The translations under genes were made by a program, and so were the position numbers. The notes below the pieces were generated by a model. It was not told where the DNA came from and ran no database searches. It saw only the letters and a program-made list of their open reading frames with translations. From the NCBI GenBank assembly GCA_009823505.1, contig VZQC01011955.1, forward strand, positions 1,087,497 through 1,151,496: DNA of 64,000 nucleotides, read 5' to 3'. This stretch comes from Rhizomys pruinosus. Taxonomy: Eukaryota; Chordata; Mammalia; Rodentia; Spalacidae. Shown here piece by piece: positions 33,761-45,521 of this stretch (position 1 is its first letter; each line of letters opens with the position of its first letter).

Positions 33761-34595
33761 TGGATGCCACTTCTATCAAGGGTCTTGCTGGCATCTGAGG
33801 GACTGAGGGACTGGTCTAGCTGAGGTGTGAATGTCTAATTCATTGTTGACATCCATAGCTGTGGACTCACTCACTGTAACAACCAAACAGTGCCCTCTCC
33901 CTCCTGTGTTTCCAAGGGCTATGAGCCACAAACTGAGACCACACTGGGGAGATTCTCGCACCAGGGTGTTGGCACTGGGCTGCCTGGTCCTGGGGATGTA
34001 CCTAGAGGTGTCAGAGCCTGGGGCAGAGTCATGGAAGTGGAAGGGGCATTCTCAGCAGTGAAGAGGTAGGGACATACCTTTGGAGTACAGGAGCCATTTA
34101 GACAGAAGTGGGGGGGGGGCTTCTGCTATAGGAAGGGGCTGGAGCCACACTAGAGCACCCTGGGACTTCTCAGCCAAGCCAACGACACTCCAAGATGAAT
34201 TGGGAGGAAGGGTTTGGGTTTGAATTTGGTCAGCAAAAGCACTAAAGGAGTCCTGATGCCTGATTGGCCTTCCTTCGCCCTGTGTCTATGCAGCATGGAC
34301 ATTTCTAGGGCCAGATTCACCAGCTGACGGCAGCCTGGTGGTGTTCGATCCCAGTTTCATCTGGAGCATCTCGGATTCTGCTCAGGATCTGTAAGGGGCC
34401 CCCAGGGGGTCCTTTTGCTCAGTCCTGATCCTTCAGGAATCATATAACAACTTCCTGGGCCTTGTAACGCAGCTGTTCTTCACCCAGTGACCACCTGCCT
34501 CTCTCCACTGCCTCTCTTCCTTCCTGGTCCCACCTGGAAGGTCCCAGAGTGCAAGCACTTGGGCAAAACAGCTTCGTGTTTTCTTACAATGTTAA

Positions 34596-34596
<1 letters not shown>

Positions 34597-34634
<38 letters not shown>
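34597..34634. repeat. (CA)n microsatellite
   Basis: 19 uninterrupted CA units. Confidence 0.95.
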
Positions 34635-34637
<3 letters not shown>

Positions 34638-35872
34638 CACAACATCAAGGGAATAAATACTGAACTACGCAGCTACATGGGTGACTCCCAAACACTGATA
34701 AATAAATTAAACAAACATTGAAAAAGAATGCCTGTCACATGGATTCCATTTTTACAACTGTCAGGAACCAGCAAGTCTTGCCTATGGTACCTCAGATTGT
34801 GGTTTCCCTGGGCTAGGGATTGTCCAGGAAGAAACTCAATATTTTGGGGGGCTGGGAATAAAGGGCATGGGTCCTGCTGGTATAGACCTCTGTCACAGCT
34901 ATCAGATAATCCAGGGACAGGGGAAGTCATACAAGACCCTCCAGTGTCCTGGGGTCATCTTCCACCTGCTCCCCACATGCTGTCACAGCTCTCAAGGTAC
35001 CTAGTACTGAGGGGATAGGTGGGGACACAGTTTCAGCTCTTGTGCAGATGTTGTCTGTGCCCCTCTGTCCGATCCTCTCCTCCTTTACTCTCCCTCATCC
35101 CCCTTTCTATTCCCCTGCCTACGTCCTTTTGTAACGCTGGACACCTCTTTCCCCTGTGTGATGTGGGTCTTCCCAGGGCTGGGACAGGCTGGGCACGGTC
35201 TTTGCTGTTCTCAGAGGGAATCTGAATGACATCTTGGGGTCTACACTCCAGGTGAATGCCAACACTGCCCAAGACAAGGAGGAGGGTAGGCTTACCCCAA
35301 GGACTCTCCATAGGCAAAGTGAGGACAAGGGCTGGGTGGCTATACACCTTCCTGTGTTCCCGCCCCTTCCATGCACAGGTAGCAGCAACTGGGCAGAGTC
35401 CAAGCTTAAAGAGCCAGCCTCACCCAAGAAATTCAGTTCAGAAATATGAGGGGCTGGCCTCTCCTTCCGCCTCCGGAGTCTCCTGTGAGCTGGTGCCCCT
35501 CCCCCCTGCAGAGGCACCAGATTTAAGGCCTCAACCGAGAGAAGGAGACGTTCTGTTATTTTTCATGGGAAATTAAACCCGACCCTGCTGTCAGTTAGCT
35601 CATGCCTGGGAGGATGGGCCCGGCATGCACAAGAGCTCCGTCCGCGTTGCGCTCTCCAGGGCCCCAGGGCCGCGATGGAGGCGCTGGGGGTGGGGGTGGG
35701 GAGGCTGGCTGGGGGCCAAGCATGATGTCACTGCTGAGGTGGGGGTGGAAAGCGCAGGGAAGGTCAGAAGGCCTTCCTCAGGGTGATGGATGGCCGTGAG
35801 CGCCCCCTCTCCCCACGTCACGCAGACCCACCTCGCGCACTCAGGGAGTCTCAGGCTGTTGCTCTCTTCCAG

Positions 35873-36002
35873 CTCCCAACTCTACCTCGTGCCCCGCGGA
35901 AGACAGCTGGTGGTCCGGGCTGGTGATCGCCATTGCTGTCGTCTGTGCATCCCTGGTGTTTCTGACTGTGCTGGTCGTCATTTGCTACAAAGCCATAAAG
36001 AG
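35873..36002 (+). CDS. PRIMA1: PRIMA1 internal coding exon (juxtamembrane and transmembrane segment)
   Basis: Encodes the membrane-spanning part of proline-rich membrane anchor 1, which binds the C-terminal t-peptides of four acetylcholinesterase subunits through an extracellular proline-rich motif and holds the tetramer at neuronal surfaces. The 130-nt exon follows a pyrimidine-rich acceptor ending CTCTCTTCCAG and ends at donor AG|GTAAGT. It begins in the last two bases of a codon, carries 42 full codons and leaves AG for the next exon. Visible features: an N-S-T glycosylation sequon, the acidic stretch PAEDSWWSG, then a hydrophobic helix starting GLVIAIAVVCAS and ending VVICY, followed by basic KAIKR that marks the cytosolic side. 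This closely matches the mammalian family as remembered. The signal peptide and polyproline exons are not in the window. The residues between G-L-V-I and V-C-A-S differ slightly from the human form. Identification is very secure. Confidence 0.96.
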
Positions 36003-37865
36003 GTAAGTCCCTGGCCAGCGTGGCTGTTCAGGGAGCCCAGCTGGGCTAGGGGGTCTCCAGCTGCCCCCCACCCACCTTTGTAAACGATAAAGATTGCTGC
36101 ACCTGTAAGAAGCAGAAAGCACAGACAGGGAACTTCTCTCACCGCATTCAGTGGTTACCACACTTTTACCATTGCTACCACAGTTTCCCAATAATTACCT
36201 TAACAATTTCTTCTTTGTTCTTGCACCCTAAACATTTTAAAGTTGATTTCAGACACAATTGATGTTCCAAGCATTAGGGACTTTGATTCTACAAGCATAT
36301 AACATGACTGGTTCAGTGGAATACAAAAAGAATATTGCTAGACACCAAACGGTAAGGATTATTAATCATATTTCTAAGAAAGGGTTTTTCTTCCCTGATC
36401 TATGAGGTCTAAAGTGAGATGGTACCTAAGAATAATTGTTAACATTTAAAATATTTAACTTTCCCCCTTGAATCCACTGTTCTGTGTGATTTCACTTTAA
36501 ACATTCAAAAGCAGAAAGACTAACAAATCACATTGTCTTAAATTGATCGTGTTGTCAGGTACACAGGGTGAAGGCCACAGTACCAGAGCCGAAAGGGCAG
36601 GTGGGACAGGCCCTGCAGCCCTTGGCCACGCGCCCCCCATTCAGGGGTTTAGTGCTGGTGCTCGGGTCACAGGATGACCTTCACAAGCAACACCGAATAC
36701 TCAGGAACTGACTGGGCTCCTGGGCTTTCTGAATCAGCCTTTTATTCCCGGTTCATCTTCACTCCATCATTTCCCAATTGGCTACACTTTTCAGATGAGG
36801 AACCTGGGGCTTCACGGAGCTAGGAAGCTGCCTTAGGTCAGGACCCGAGCCCAGAACCATCGTTAACACAAAAGCCCATCCCTGCCCATAGCACGGGGTT
36901 GGAGGGTTAAACTTGAGTTCTGCCTTGACTGTGAGCTGAGGACAGGCCTCTATACTCCTTCCTGCCTGCTCTTCCCAAGAAGGGAGGCAGAAAGGAGTCC
37001 CGGGATTTGGTGTGACAGGTTTGTGGCCTGCTGAGGCCAGACAGACAGACAGGCCCAGAGTGACTGTGTGCAAGTACCTGCATTTAGACACAAAGGCAGA
37101 TGGAGTTTCCCACAACTAAGGTGTTTGATGAGCACCTACTGTGTGCCTGGCTCCGTCAGCATAGAGACAGGTAACTTGTAAATGATATAAGACTGTCGTG
37201 CCACGAGCTGCCCATCTGACCCCATGGCTGATAGGAGGCTGCTTGCTTTGGGCACCCAAAGGGATCATGACGAATTCTCATCCCAGTCAATGGTAGTTGA
37301 GTGTTGAGCCTATAGGATTTTCATAATCAGATATAGGAGACATTTTAGCAAAGACACCTGTGTGAATGTGAGGTTCCAGGGCCCCAGGAAGCCCCTGTGT
37401 CCTGAGGGACAGGAACCAGAGCCTAACTGGAAGCCTCAGAGAAAGGGGACACCCCAGGACAGACTGCTAACTGCTCTCCTGGGGGAGGACAATCTAGTCA
37501 AGTGGGGCTTGCCTCCAATTGTTTGGGTGTCTCCTAGGAAGGAAGGCATGTGCCCAGAAGTAGGTAAGCCTGGCACCTTCCAAGCATGTGAGCACATTCC
37601 AGAGATGTGGGCAGCATCCCCTCCAGGTAGCAGAGCCAGCTAGTAAAGCACTCAGAGGTTAGCAGCTGTACAGCTGTGAGGCACCCTGGACAAACAGGCC
37701 AGAGGAAGAGCTAGGTGCCGCAGGAACCTAGCGAGAGCTGGACACATGGGCCTCCAGAGGACACGGGCCAAGCCCTTTCCCAGATGAGGGTGATGGAGTG
37801 CTCTTCTAGCAGCCCAACTGTTGGAGCCGCAGGCTTCCTGGTCTGGATCGGCTGTCTCCTATGGT

Positions 37866-38432
37866 CAGATACCACACATCCGTGCACTCACACAGCCGTG
37901 CACTCATACATCTGTGCACTCACACAGCCGTGCACTCACACAGCCGTGCACTCACGCAACGGTGCACTCACACATCCGTGCACTCACGCATCCGTGCACT
38001 CACACAGCTGTGCACTCACGCAGCCGTGCACTCACGCAACGGTGCACTCACACATCCATGCACTCACGCATCTGTGCACTCACATAGCCGTGCACTCGCA
38101 CAGCCGTGCACTCGCACAGCCGTGCACTCACACAGCCGTGCACTCACGCAACGGTGCACTCACACATCCGTGCACTCAAGCATCCAAGCACTCACACAGC
38201 CGTGCACTCACACAGCCGTGCACTCACACAGCTGTGCACTCACACATCCGTGCACTCACACAGCCGTGCATTCACACAGCCGTGCACTCACGCAACGGTG
38301 CACTCACACATCCGTGCGCTCACACATCCGTGTGCTCACACAGCCATGTGCTCACACAGCCGTGTGCTCACACAGCCGTGCGCTCACACAGCCGTGTGCT
38401 CACACAGCCGTGCACTCACACAACGGTGTCTG
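37866..38432 (+). repeat. 16-bp minisatellite in the last PRIMA1 intron
   Basis: About 35 copies of a 16-base unit GTGCACTCACACAGCC with variants ending CATCC, CAACG and CGCAGCC. The variants recur in a partly ordered pattern, suggesting block duplications of about 110-160 bases. Because 16 is not a multiple of three, the three forward frames each cycle through the same 16-residue peptide (beginning VHSHSRALTQ), which explains the long open frames here. It is not a gene. Confidence 0.97.
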
Positions 38433-39244
38433 AGGGATGCGCACAGGTGCACTAGATGTGGGCAACCCTCCAGACTTACTCATCTGTCCTGACCGAGCCT
38501 GGCACCAGTCCAGAGCCAAGGCTGGGTGGCTCTTTCTGTTTCGTAGCTGGAGGCTGGTCCACCTGGACTTGGCACCTGCTATTGAGAACTCATTTCTCCC
38601 TCTGTTTGGGTGAGCAAAATGAAGTCTGTTTGGGGAATAAATAACAATGGACTCCATTTTCGATGGTCAGCCCTCACCCCTTTCCATTTCCCTTGCCCTT
38701 GATCATGCCCCAACCCCATTCTGTCTGTCTTCAACCACCTGCTGGACTTCACACCACTGATTCTGCAGCCCCTAATCCAATGTGGAATGTCACAGCTGAC
38801 CTCCCCTGTGTGACATGTTCAGTCAGAGGAGGCCATGGAAGGGCCAGAGACACTGGTGGAGGCAGTTTCTGCAAAGCTTCTTCCTGATTCTGCAGCCGGG
38901 GCCATGGCATAGTGCTCCGGGTGGTGAGCAGGGTGCACCTGGCAGGTGGGAATGGACGGTGTCCAGGTAGGAGAGCCACCCTAATCCCTACTGCCCACAG
39001 GCCTGGTCATGTTGAGAAGTTCACTTACCTTCCTTTCGGTTTCAGGAACCAGGCCATTTAAAGGAGCCCTTATAGCCTCTGCCTGGTTAGTGGGACCAGG
39101 AGGGGCCCCAGGATCTACTAGCACTTCAAGAGCCTCTGAAGGTACACACAGGAAGTCCTGGTCCCCTAGAACATGGTACGATGGCTGAGGCCAACCAATC
39201 AAGATGTTCCTATGACACCTGTCCAACAACAGTGCTCAGAGCTA

Positions 39245-39440
39245 ACAAACTTACGAGTACTTACTGTAATGCCAGACACTCATCCAAGTGCTTGACGCAC
39301 ACTAACATGTTCAATCCTCCCAACAAGCCTATGAAGTAGACAGTTATTGTACCCATCTTACAAACAAGGAAACTGAGGCTCAGAGAAGTTGTGTAGCTTG
39401 CCCAAGGTCACATAGAAAGGGCTAGACAGCTGGGGTTCTC
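39245..39440 (+). repeat. MIR SINE
   Basis: CCAGACACTCATCCAAGTGC, TCAATCCTCCCAACAAGCCT, GTACCCATCTTACAAACAAG, GAAACTGAGGCTCAGAGAAG and GCTTGCCCAAGGTCACATAG: a nearly full MIR core. Confidence 0.9.
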
Positions 39441-40747
39441 AAAGCTGTGGCCTGTCTGTTAAGTGAAGACTTTGGAAATAGCTGTGAGCCACAGTGTGGG
39501 AAGTGGTGGAGGTCTTAGCTCTGGTGCCAGGAGGTGGTAAGGTCTAGTCTGTTTCTCAATAGAGTCCTCGATGCCACCCAGATCCCTTCACCATGGCCTG
39601 CATCTGTGAGCTGGGGCTCATGACATAGGTCATTCTGTGTTAAAGCTAGGCAAGACAACCTTCTTTGGGGGGAGGGTGGCTCTGGACATTGGAGACCTCT
39701 GCAAAGAGCTCTGGGAGGTTTTCTTAAGCTGTTTGGCTACAGAGCCCATGCTTAGCAGAATATCTGCTGGGAATGCTGACCTACGGGAAGAGGCCTTACG
39801 CCAGGCCCAGTCACAGACAGCATGGTGGTCCTGGCCTCAACGCAGGGCAGCTGGGGCCCTTGGCGAGTCAGAGCTCTCCCTAAGCCTCAGTTTTCCTGAT
39901 GAAATGACTCTCCTAACTCCAGCCTAGCTTCTTCAGGGGACTCTGAGGAGGCCCAGGGACACCATCTGAGAGGACTTTGTGCAAAGCATGGCACACCAAG
40001 GAGGAAGTGCAGCTTTCATCTTGCCTCTCCAGCAGCCTCACTGGCTGGATGGAGTAGTTTCCTTCTTGTGCTCTGTGAGTGACTCCTGCCACAAGGAAGG
40101 AGGGAACAGTGAGCAGACTCGACCTTAGTGTGTCATGTGGCCTGATAATCCCACTTATGACCCCACTGACACCCCCCTGCCTTCCCCTCTTCCCTGAGCT
40201 CTCACAGACAAACTTCATAGGCATCACACTAGCACCAAGTTCCAGCCCTGCTCCCAGAGGGTTTGGAGAGGCTCTGAAGACACTCGAGAGGCAGAAGCAA
40301 TCAATCTCTGGGCTTTTGAAAACGGTCTTAATTTAGACAATATTCAACAAAAGCCATTCAGCCCAGGTACCTGTAGGCACACAAGCAGTTAACCATGCTC
40401 AGTGGGAGTTGGCTCCACCCAAGAGGCAGTAGTATAGAGACAGTGGAATTGGCCCATCCAGATCGTACAATCCAGCCCAGGAGGTTGTGGGTACTCAGAT
40501 TGGGAGCCAGAGCCCTCCTGAATGACTCAAAAGAGGAAACAGAATTTCATCCAGGCCAGGAAGTAGCACTGCGATTTTAGACCCTCAACAAGTGAGCCAG
40601 AACCTTCTTAATGCTTCCTGCCTAGCCTTCTAGATCTCTCGTATACATAAGAATAGATCTGAGGTTAACTAGCCTCTGAAAGGGGCTTCCAATGGCTTAA
40701 TGCAAAGTATTAGAGTCACTGGTATGCACTAACTCAGTTGGGGAATT

Positions 40748-41070
40748 CTTCACCATCATTATCACCACAGCCATCACCACAATCACTCTCACCACTATGA
40801 ACCCAGCCATCACCACTGCCATTATACCACACCCTTACTACCATCAGCACCAACATCAACACCATCATCACCACCACCTCCACCATGACTCCCTCTCACA
40901 TCACCATCACATCTCTACCATATCCTCCACCTTTACCCCCCCTACATCCACCACCATCATCACTGCCACCACTAACATCAGTAACAGTTCCACTATGGTT
41001 ATCACCATAATCACCACCGCCACCAGTCAGCATTACCAGCACCTCTTCCACCATCCCCTTCATCACATTC
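40748..41070 (+). repeat. CAC/CAT/TCA triplet tract
   Basis: A 320-base imperfect trinucleotide tract (ACCATCATCACCACCACC-type) that reads as histidine/threonine/serine codons by frame. It sits about 390 bases before the terminal PRIMA1 exon. Confidence 0.9.
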
Positions 41071-41457
41071 GCCATCGCCTTTGACCACACAGTTCCTAAT
41101 GCCTCTCTCTGTGAGCCCATCCACACTCCTTAAATATTCTTCTCATCTGTCTATTCATACTCAAAGGGCTCAATGAAAGCTTGATCGTCCTAGGCTGACC
41201 GCCCATTTGCTTTGTCATAATAGTCCCAGTTCAGACCTGCTGTCCTGTCCCCTTTCTTCTTTTACCCTGGTTTGCATGCTAAATTATATGGTCACCCTAG
41301 TTAAGATTGTGTCTAGCTTCTGATTGATTCCACAGAAACAAGCAGCACAAGATTGCTCACCCGAGACCCCCATGATGTGGACTCTGGTTGAGAGATTCTA
41401 TCCTTGAGTTACTCTTAACTGATGATGTCCTTGCCTCCCCTCCCCAACCCCTTCCAG

Positions 41458-41560
41458 GAAACCACTGAGAAAAGATGAAAATGGTACCAGTGTTGCTGAG
41501 TACCCCATGAGCGCCTCCCAGAGCAGCAAAGGAGTGGATGCTAACAGCGCGGTGGTGTGA
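41458..41560 (+). CDS. PRIMA1: PRIMA1 terminal coding exon (cytoplasmic tail)
   Basis: Encodes the cytosolic tail of the acetylcholinesterase anchor. The acceptor is CCCCTTCCAG; the first G completes the split arginine codon (AG|G) left by the upstream exon, so the reading frame joins without error. It adds 33 residues, starting KPLRKDENGTSVAEYPMS and ending NSAVV, then TGA at 41558-41560. The basic start continues the positive-inside signal after the transmembrane helix. Length and sequence match the known PRIMA1 tail, with a few substitutions near the end (S-S-K-G-V-D-A-N-S) typical of species divergence. The intron between the two exons is 5455 bp. The tail is the part absent from the short PRIMA splice form described in rodents. 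Confidence 0.96.
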
Positions 41561-44420
41561 GTCTGCAGGCCGTGGACACGCTGGCTGGAGGGGCGCCTTA
41601 GTGGCACTGGTGGACGTGGGACAGCAAGTGGACATGGTCTGCCCCTGGGCCTGTCTAGGACTTCATGTTTTGCAGGCCTCGAGCCTCCTGAAAGAGAAAC
41701 CATCCTCTTCCCAGCTTAGCCCTGGTCACGTCCTGGCAGGGGCAGCATGGACGACGGCTGAGCCAGGCTGTCCTGCATGTAGCCCCAGGGTAGTGGCACC
41801 ACCCAGAGCTCTCCATACCCTCCTCTGTGTCTTGAGTTTGGCCCACAGACTGTCCCCCTCTTGCTGCTGAAAGCACGGGTTCTGATGAAGGCAGAGGGTC
41901 TGTCTGCTTGCCTGAGGCAGAGAGGCACCCCACTTTAGCCAGAAGAGAGGTGATACAGGGCCTACTCTCCATCCTGAACACTTCCTCTCCAGGAAGTCCA
42001 CCCGCTTCTCTGTGGACATCCCAACAGAAGCCATCGTACAGCCATGAGACAAACGTCCCCTTCCGAAGGTGCTTCCCACACATCTGCACATCTGCCCATC
42101 CCTGCATCTACCATGGTCTTCAGTCTTCAGAGCACACCCTCCTGTGCCCACCCACGGCCCAGCTGCGGGTTGCTGATTGCCTGTCGGCCATGGGAGGCAG
42201 CGAGCCCAGCCTGCAGAGGCCCCTGGGAGCAGGCACAGTGTCCCCTCCAAACCCAGGCTGATGGTGGCCAGGGAAGGACAGCGATGCCTTTGCCAGCTCT
42301 GGCAGTCCACGCCTCACCCTGCAGGAACCAAAGGTTGGGGTAAACTGAGTCCCGTCTCATCAGGCACTCTGTGTAGTAGATGCTGGCCTGATGTCGTGTT
42401 CCCCCTGATGTCTCCTGAGGCCTGGACTTGGTATTCAGAGCTCCCAGAGGTGTCTTTCTTCTTGTGTCTCCCTACAAACGGCTTTCTCTGTGTGTCAGTG
42501 CTCTAAAGGTGCCAGACCCTCCTGAGGGTTTGGGTATGGAAGGAAGAGGGGGCGGAGGAGAGGAACCATCTAAGCCTGGAACCCACCCGCCCACAGGCCT
42601 CTGTCCCTGGAGATTTCCTACATGATGATGCGCATGGCTAGTCCACAGGGGCAGGGCTCTTCTGGTTTGGTATCCCTTGGAAAGTTGGGCCCACACTTGA
42701 CCCCACAGCTCCCCTCACTAACCCAGATGCTAAGGAAGCAGGCCCACTAGAGGTGGCACCTCACAGGGCAGACTTAGCTAGATGCACCTGTCTAGCCCCC
42801 TCCTCAGCCACCAGTGTTCTTCTTCACTGGGCGTTTGTGCTATGTGATAATTTCAGAGCCAGGTGAAACTGACAGACACTGGGCTGAGTTGCCCATTGCC
42901 CCGTATCCCCATGCCCAGAGCTGCCAACATACTCCCTCCGGGTGGTGGGTACAGGCCCCGGGAAAGCCCTGTAATGAGTTTTGCCTTTCTTTGCTTTTGA
43001 CTTGCTTTGGGGTTAGAGCTGAACTTCACCTTCATAACACACCTTGGATTGTCACGGGGATGCCAACAGCCTTCATGGCAGCCCGCACCACAAAGGTGCA
43101 CGGGGGGTACCTAGCAGTCCTCTTGGGGATGTGGTTCCAAGTGACAAAGAGGCCAGAAGACAGGTCAGGGACAGGGAGGGGTCAGACGCCTGCCAGGCTG
43201 TACTTCTGTGTCCTGTTCTGGGGCGGGTAGTTCTGAGGCTAATCCAGTCCCTCACAATTCCCATCCCCAGCACCACCTCAATCTAACTTGAGACTAGGGC
43301 CAGAGCCTCCTGGAACAGTGCCTGAAGCAGACACTGGGCAGACAAGAGGGTAGGACCCTGGCTGTAAACACACAAATCCTAGGGCTTCAGGAGAGCATCC
43401 TGCCCCTCCCTGCCAGCCTTGGGCTGATCAAAACTCCAGAGTGAGGAAGGGGTACCTCTAGAGGGTGCTCCCCGCCAGGACACCTGAAGGGCTAGGCAGA
43501 GGCTGAGCTTTCTACATACCCACCAGTCCCACCTCCTGACCTTGGCTTAAACCTAGGAAGTCCACAGTGTGCTGCTAGCCTGCAGGCACCAGAGCTGAGT
43601 GTCCATTGCACTTGGCTAGAGTGCATGTAAATTCTCTCCACTGGGCTTATGCAAACCCCCCCTCAGTTAAGGGAAGCCAAGGGAGGGGCCTAGGTTTTAA
43701 AAGGGGTCACTCAAGAGCCGCCCCACAGGGTTAGGCTGGCCGTTCAGAGGCTGCATCTCACTGTAATGAGAAGCCACTTGCTTTTAAACTCACACTGCTG
43801 AAGCATACATAAAACTGTGTCAACCTGGAATGTGAGCTCAGAATCTCACTAAAACGACCCTGTTGGCCCCTCCACTCAGGTCCAGTTCTCAGAGAAGCCT
43901 CAGTGTGGAGATCAGGAATGAAATGTCCTCATGCACACGTTTGCCCAGGTGGTGTTTTCTCAGATGTTTTCCACCATGTCGTAGTTGATCTCGGTGTCAG
44001 AACTGTGGCATTTAGGATTTCCCAGGTACCAGGTGTTCCTACAAGCCTTCTAGAGGATGTTTTGAAAGAAAGACTAATAGATGTAAAAACATAGGCATAT
44101 TATATATAGTTATATATATTTAAAGAGATATCTATCTATATGAATACCGTACTCTGCATCTGTACAAATATGACCTAAACAACCCAAGTAGTGTGAATCT
44201 GTAATGCATGAATGTAAATACCCTGAACTCTGCCTTCTAAGCAGTGTGTGTGTGGGGGGAGACTCCTGCACCTGGAGTTCTTAGTGGATGCATTCAGCAA
44301 GGCCAGCTTGGGGACCAGCGAGCCACTACTGTGGAATTCACACTAAGGCATAGTCCTGCAGCCCTTCCTCACAAGGAAGGAAGCACCAGGATTTTTTTCA
44401 ATAAAAATATACTTATAAAG
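41561..44420 (+). other. PRIMA1: PRIMA1 3' untranslated region
   Basis: About 2.86 kb of non-coding sequence follows the stop codon and is nearly free of interspersed repeats, in contrast to the surrounding introns, as expected for an expressed 3'UTR. Its distal 400 bases are AT-rich (TA runs near 44095-44150) and contain TGTAAATA at 44213-44220, a match to the Pumilio binding consensus UGUANAUA. The end is placed just past the AATAAA at 44400. Exact cleavage position and any earlier polyadenylation sites are inferred, not observed. Confidence 0.8.
44400..44405 (+). terminator. PRIMA1: PRIMA1 polyadenylation signal AATAAA
   Basis: A canonical AATAAA lies at the end of the conserved-looking AT-rich part of the 3'UTR. 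A GT-rich stretch (GTGGCTGTCACGGTCGTCTG, about 44421-44440) follows 15-35 bases downstream, as expected of a downstream cleavage element. Cleavage would fall near 44418-44425. Confidence 0.8.
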
Positions 44421-45521
44421 GTGGCTGTCACGGTCGTCTGTGGTGCGTGCGTGGTCTTAAATTTGGATAGGAAGGATCAGGTGGGCTGCTGTGCACCTTG
44501 GGCTGAGTGGGCACCTTTATAGGCACTTTCTTCATCCCCCATTCACTGCCATGATCTAAACTGAGACTAGATTCACACGCCTTCTCCATGTGTCTAGGTA
44601 GGAATGGTTCTCCTGAACCCAGGACTTTCAGGAAAAACATTGGAAAGGTTTCAGGAGAATGGTCTGCCAAATGCTATGAGCATCGTAGGCAACAGAGGTC
44701 TCATGGCCATGCTGGATTCAGGTGGGGTTGGGCCCGTGGCACTCATTCCTCTTCCTTGTGCACTCATCCCTCCTACACATCAGCATCTCTTCCCTGACCT
44801 GCTCTATGCTCAACAGAGGGGCCCAGGAAAAGCAGGCCCGCCCCAGGCTGTCCTGCCCTGGCAGAAGCAGAACAGGAGCCACTGTTGATTAGGGAAACCT
44901 CACCGAGTTCCCACCCTTCTTTGGGGCAGACAAGTCCTTACAGGTGTGTCAGGAGGACACTGGGAGAGGAAATAAGTTATCCTCATCTCTCAGGTGAGAA
45001 GATGGAACAGGACACATAGACGCCAGGGAATATGGATGGGACTGGGGTGGAGCCCAGACCTCAGCACTGGCCTTTGCTCGCAGTTGAGGGGATCCGTGGC
45101 CTAGACTATCTCCCTACAGTTGGGGCATCACTGCTTCCCACTCCAACTCTGTTCTCAACCCTTCAACAAGGGGTCAGAGAAGAGCTCTGCATGCCCAGAA
45201 CTGGGGGTAGGTGTCTCCCAGCTGGTCCCCAGCCTGAGAGATGGTCAGTTCAGTGCAGGGACATAGGCAAGGGCCTGTGTCCCAAGCTTCAAGGAAACAA
45301 GAGGAGTTTTAGAGGTTTCTGTGGAGCCAGGAGATACTGTCCTCTGCAGTGTTCCTGTGACAACTGGGCCTCATGACATAGGATTAGTATTCTCACGCAG
45401 GTGTGCAGTGGAAGGTCCCATCGATAGTCACTGTCATTGACATATTAATAAGAACAGCCTATGCCACTCAGGCTTTTGACATGGCTTCTCCACCTTGGTG
45501 CCAGTGAAGACGGGACCTCTC

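Larger units (their letters stand above)
1..35872 (+). other. PRIMA1: Upstream PRIMA1 intron (5' boundary outside the window)
   Basis: No exon of PRIMA1 or another gene is recognisable here. In particular there is no proline-codon run for the acetylcholinesterase attachment motif and no signal-peptide exon, so the stretch is read as part of one large intron. Repeats are listed separately. Stretches over 300 bases in which I see no feature beyond unique or ancient decayed sequence are roughly 1-1060, 1140-2030, 4210-4960, 5600-6970, 7180-8400, 8850-11030, 11350-13250, 13640-14270, 14860-16130, 17340-17840, 18160-19700, 25000-25740, 25900-29400, 30430-31430, 32430-33560 and 33780-34590. Short ancient L2 or MIR-like phrases (gcacctactgtgtgcc-type) recur near 5400, 11420, 25240 and 32960. 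Interpretation as one intron is inference from absence. Confidence 0.7.
36003..41457 (+). other. PRIMA1: Last PRIMA1 intron
   Basis: A 5455-bp GT-AG intron with donor GTAAGT and acceptor CCCCTTCCAG, connecting two exons whose split codon joins in frame. It contains a 16-bp minisatellite, a MIR copy and a CAC/CAT triplet tract, listed separately. Unlike the upstream intron it holds no recognisable B1 or B2 copy. The stretches 36100-37860, 38440-39240, 39445-40740 and 41090-41440 show no feature I can name. Near 37110 is a short ancient L2/MIR-like phrase. Confidence 0.9.

Noticed and set aside
37715..38492. Three overlapping frames of 128-246 codons rich in His, Thr and Cys
   Set aside because: They are the same 16-base tandem unit read in three phases inside a PRIMA1 intron.
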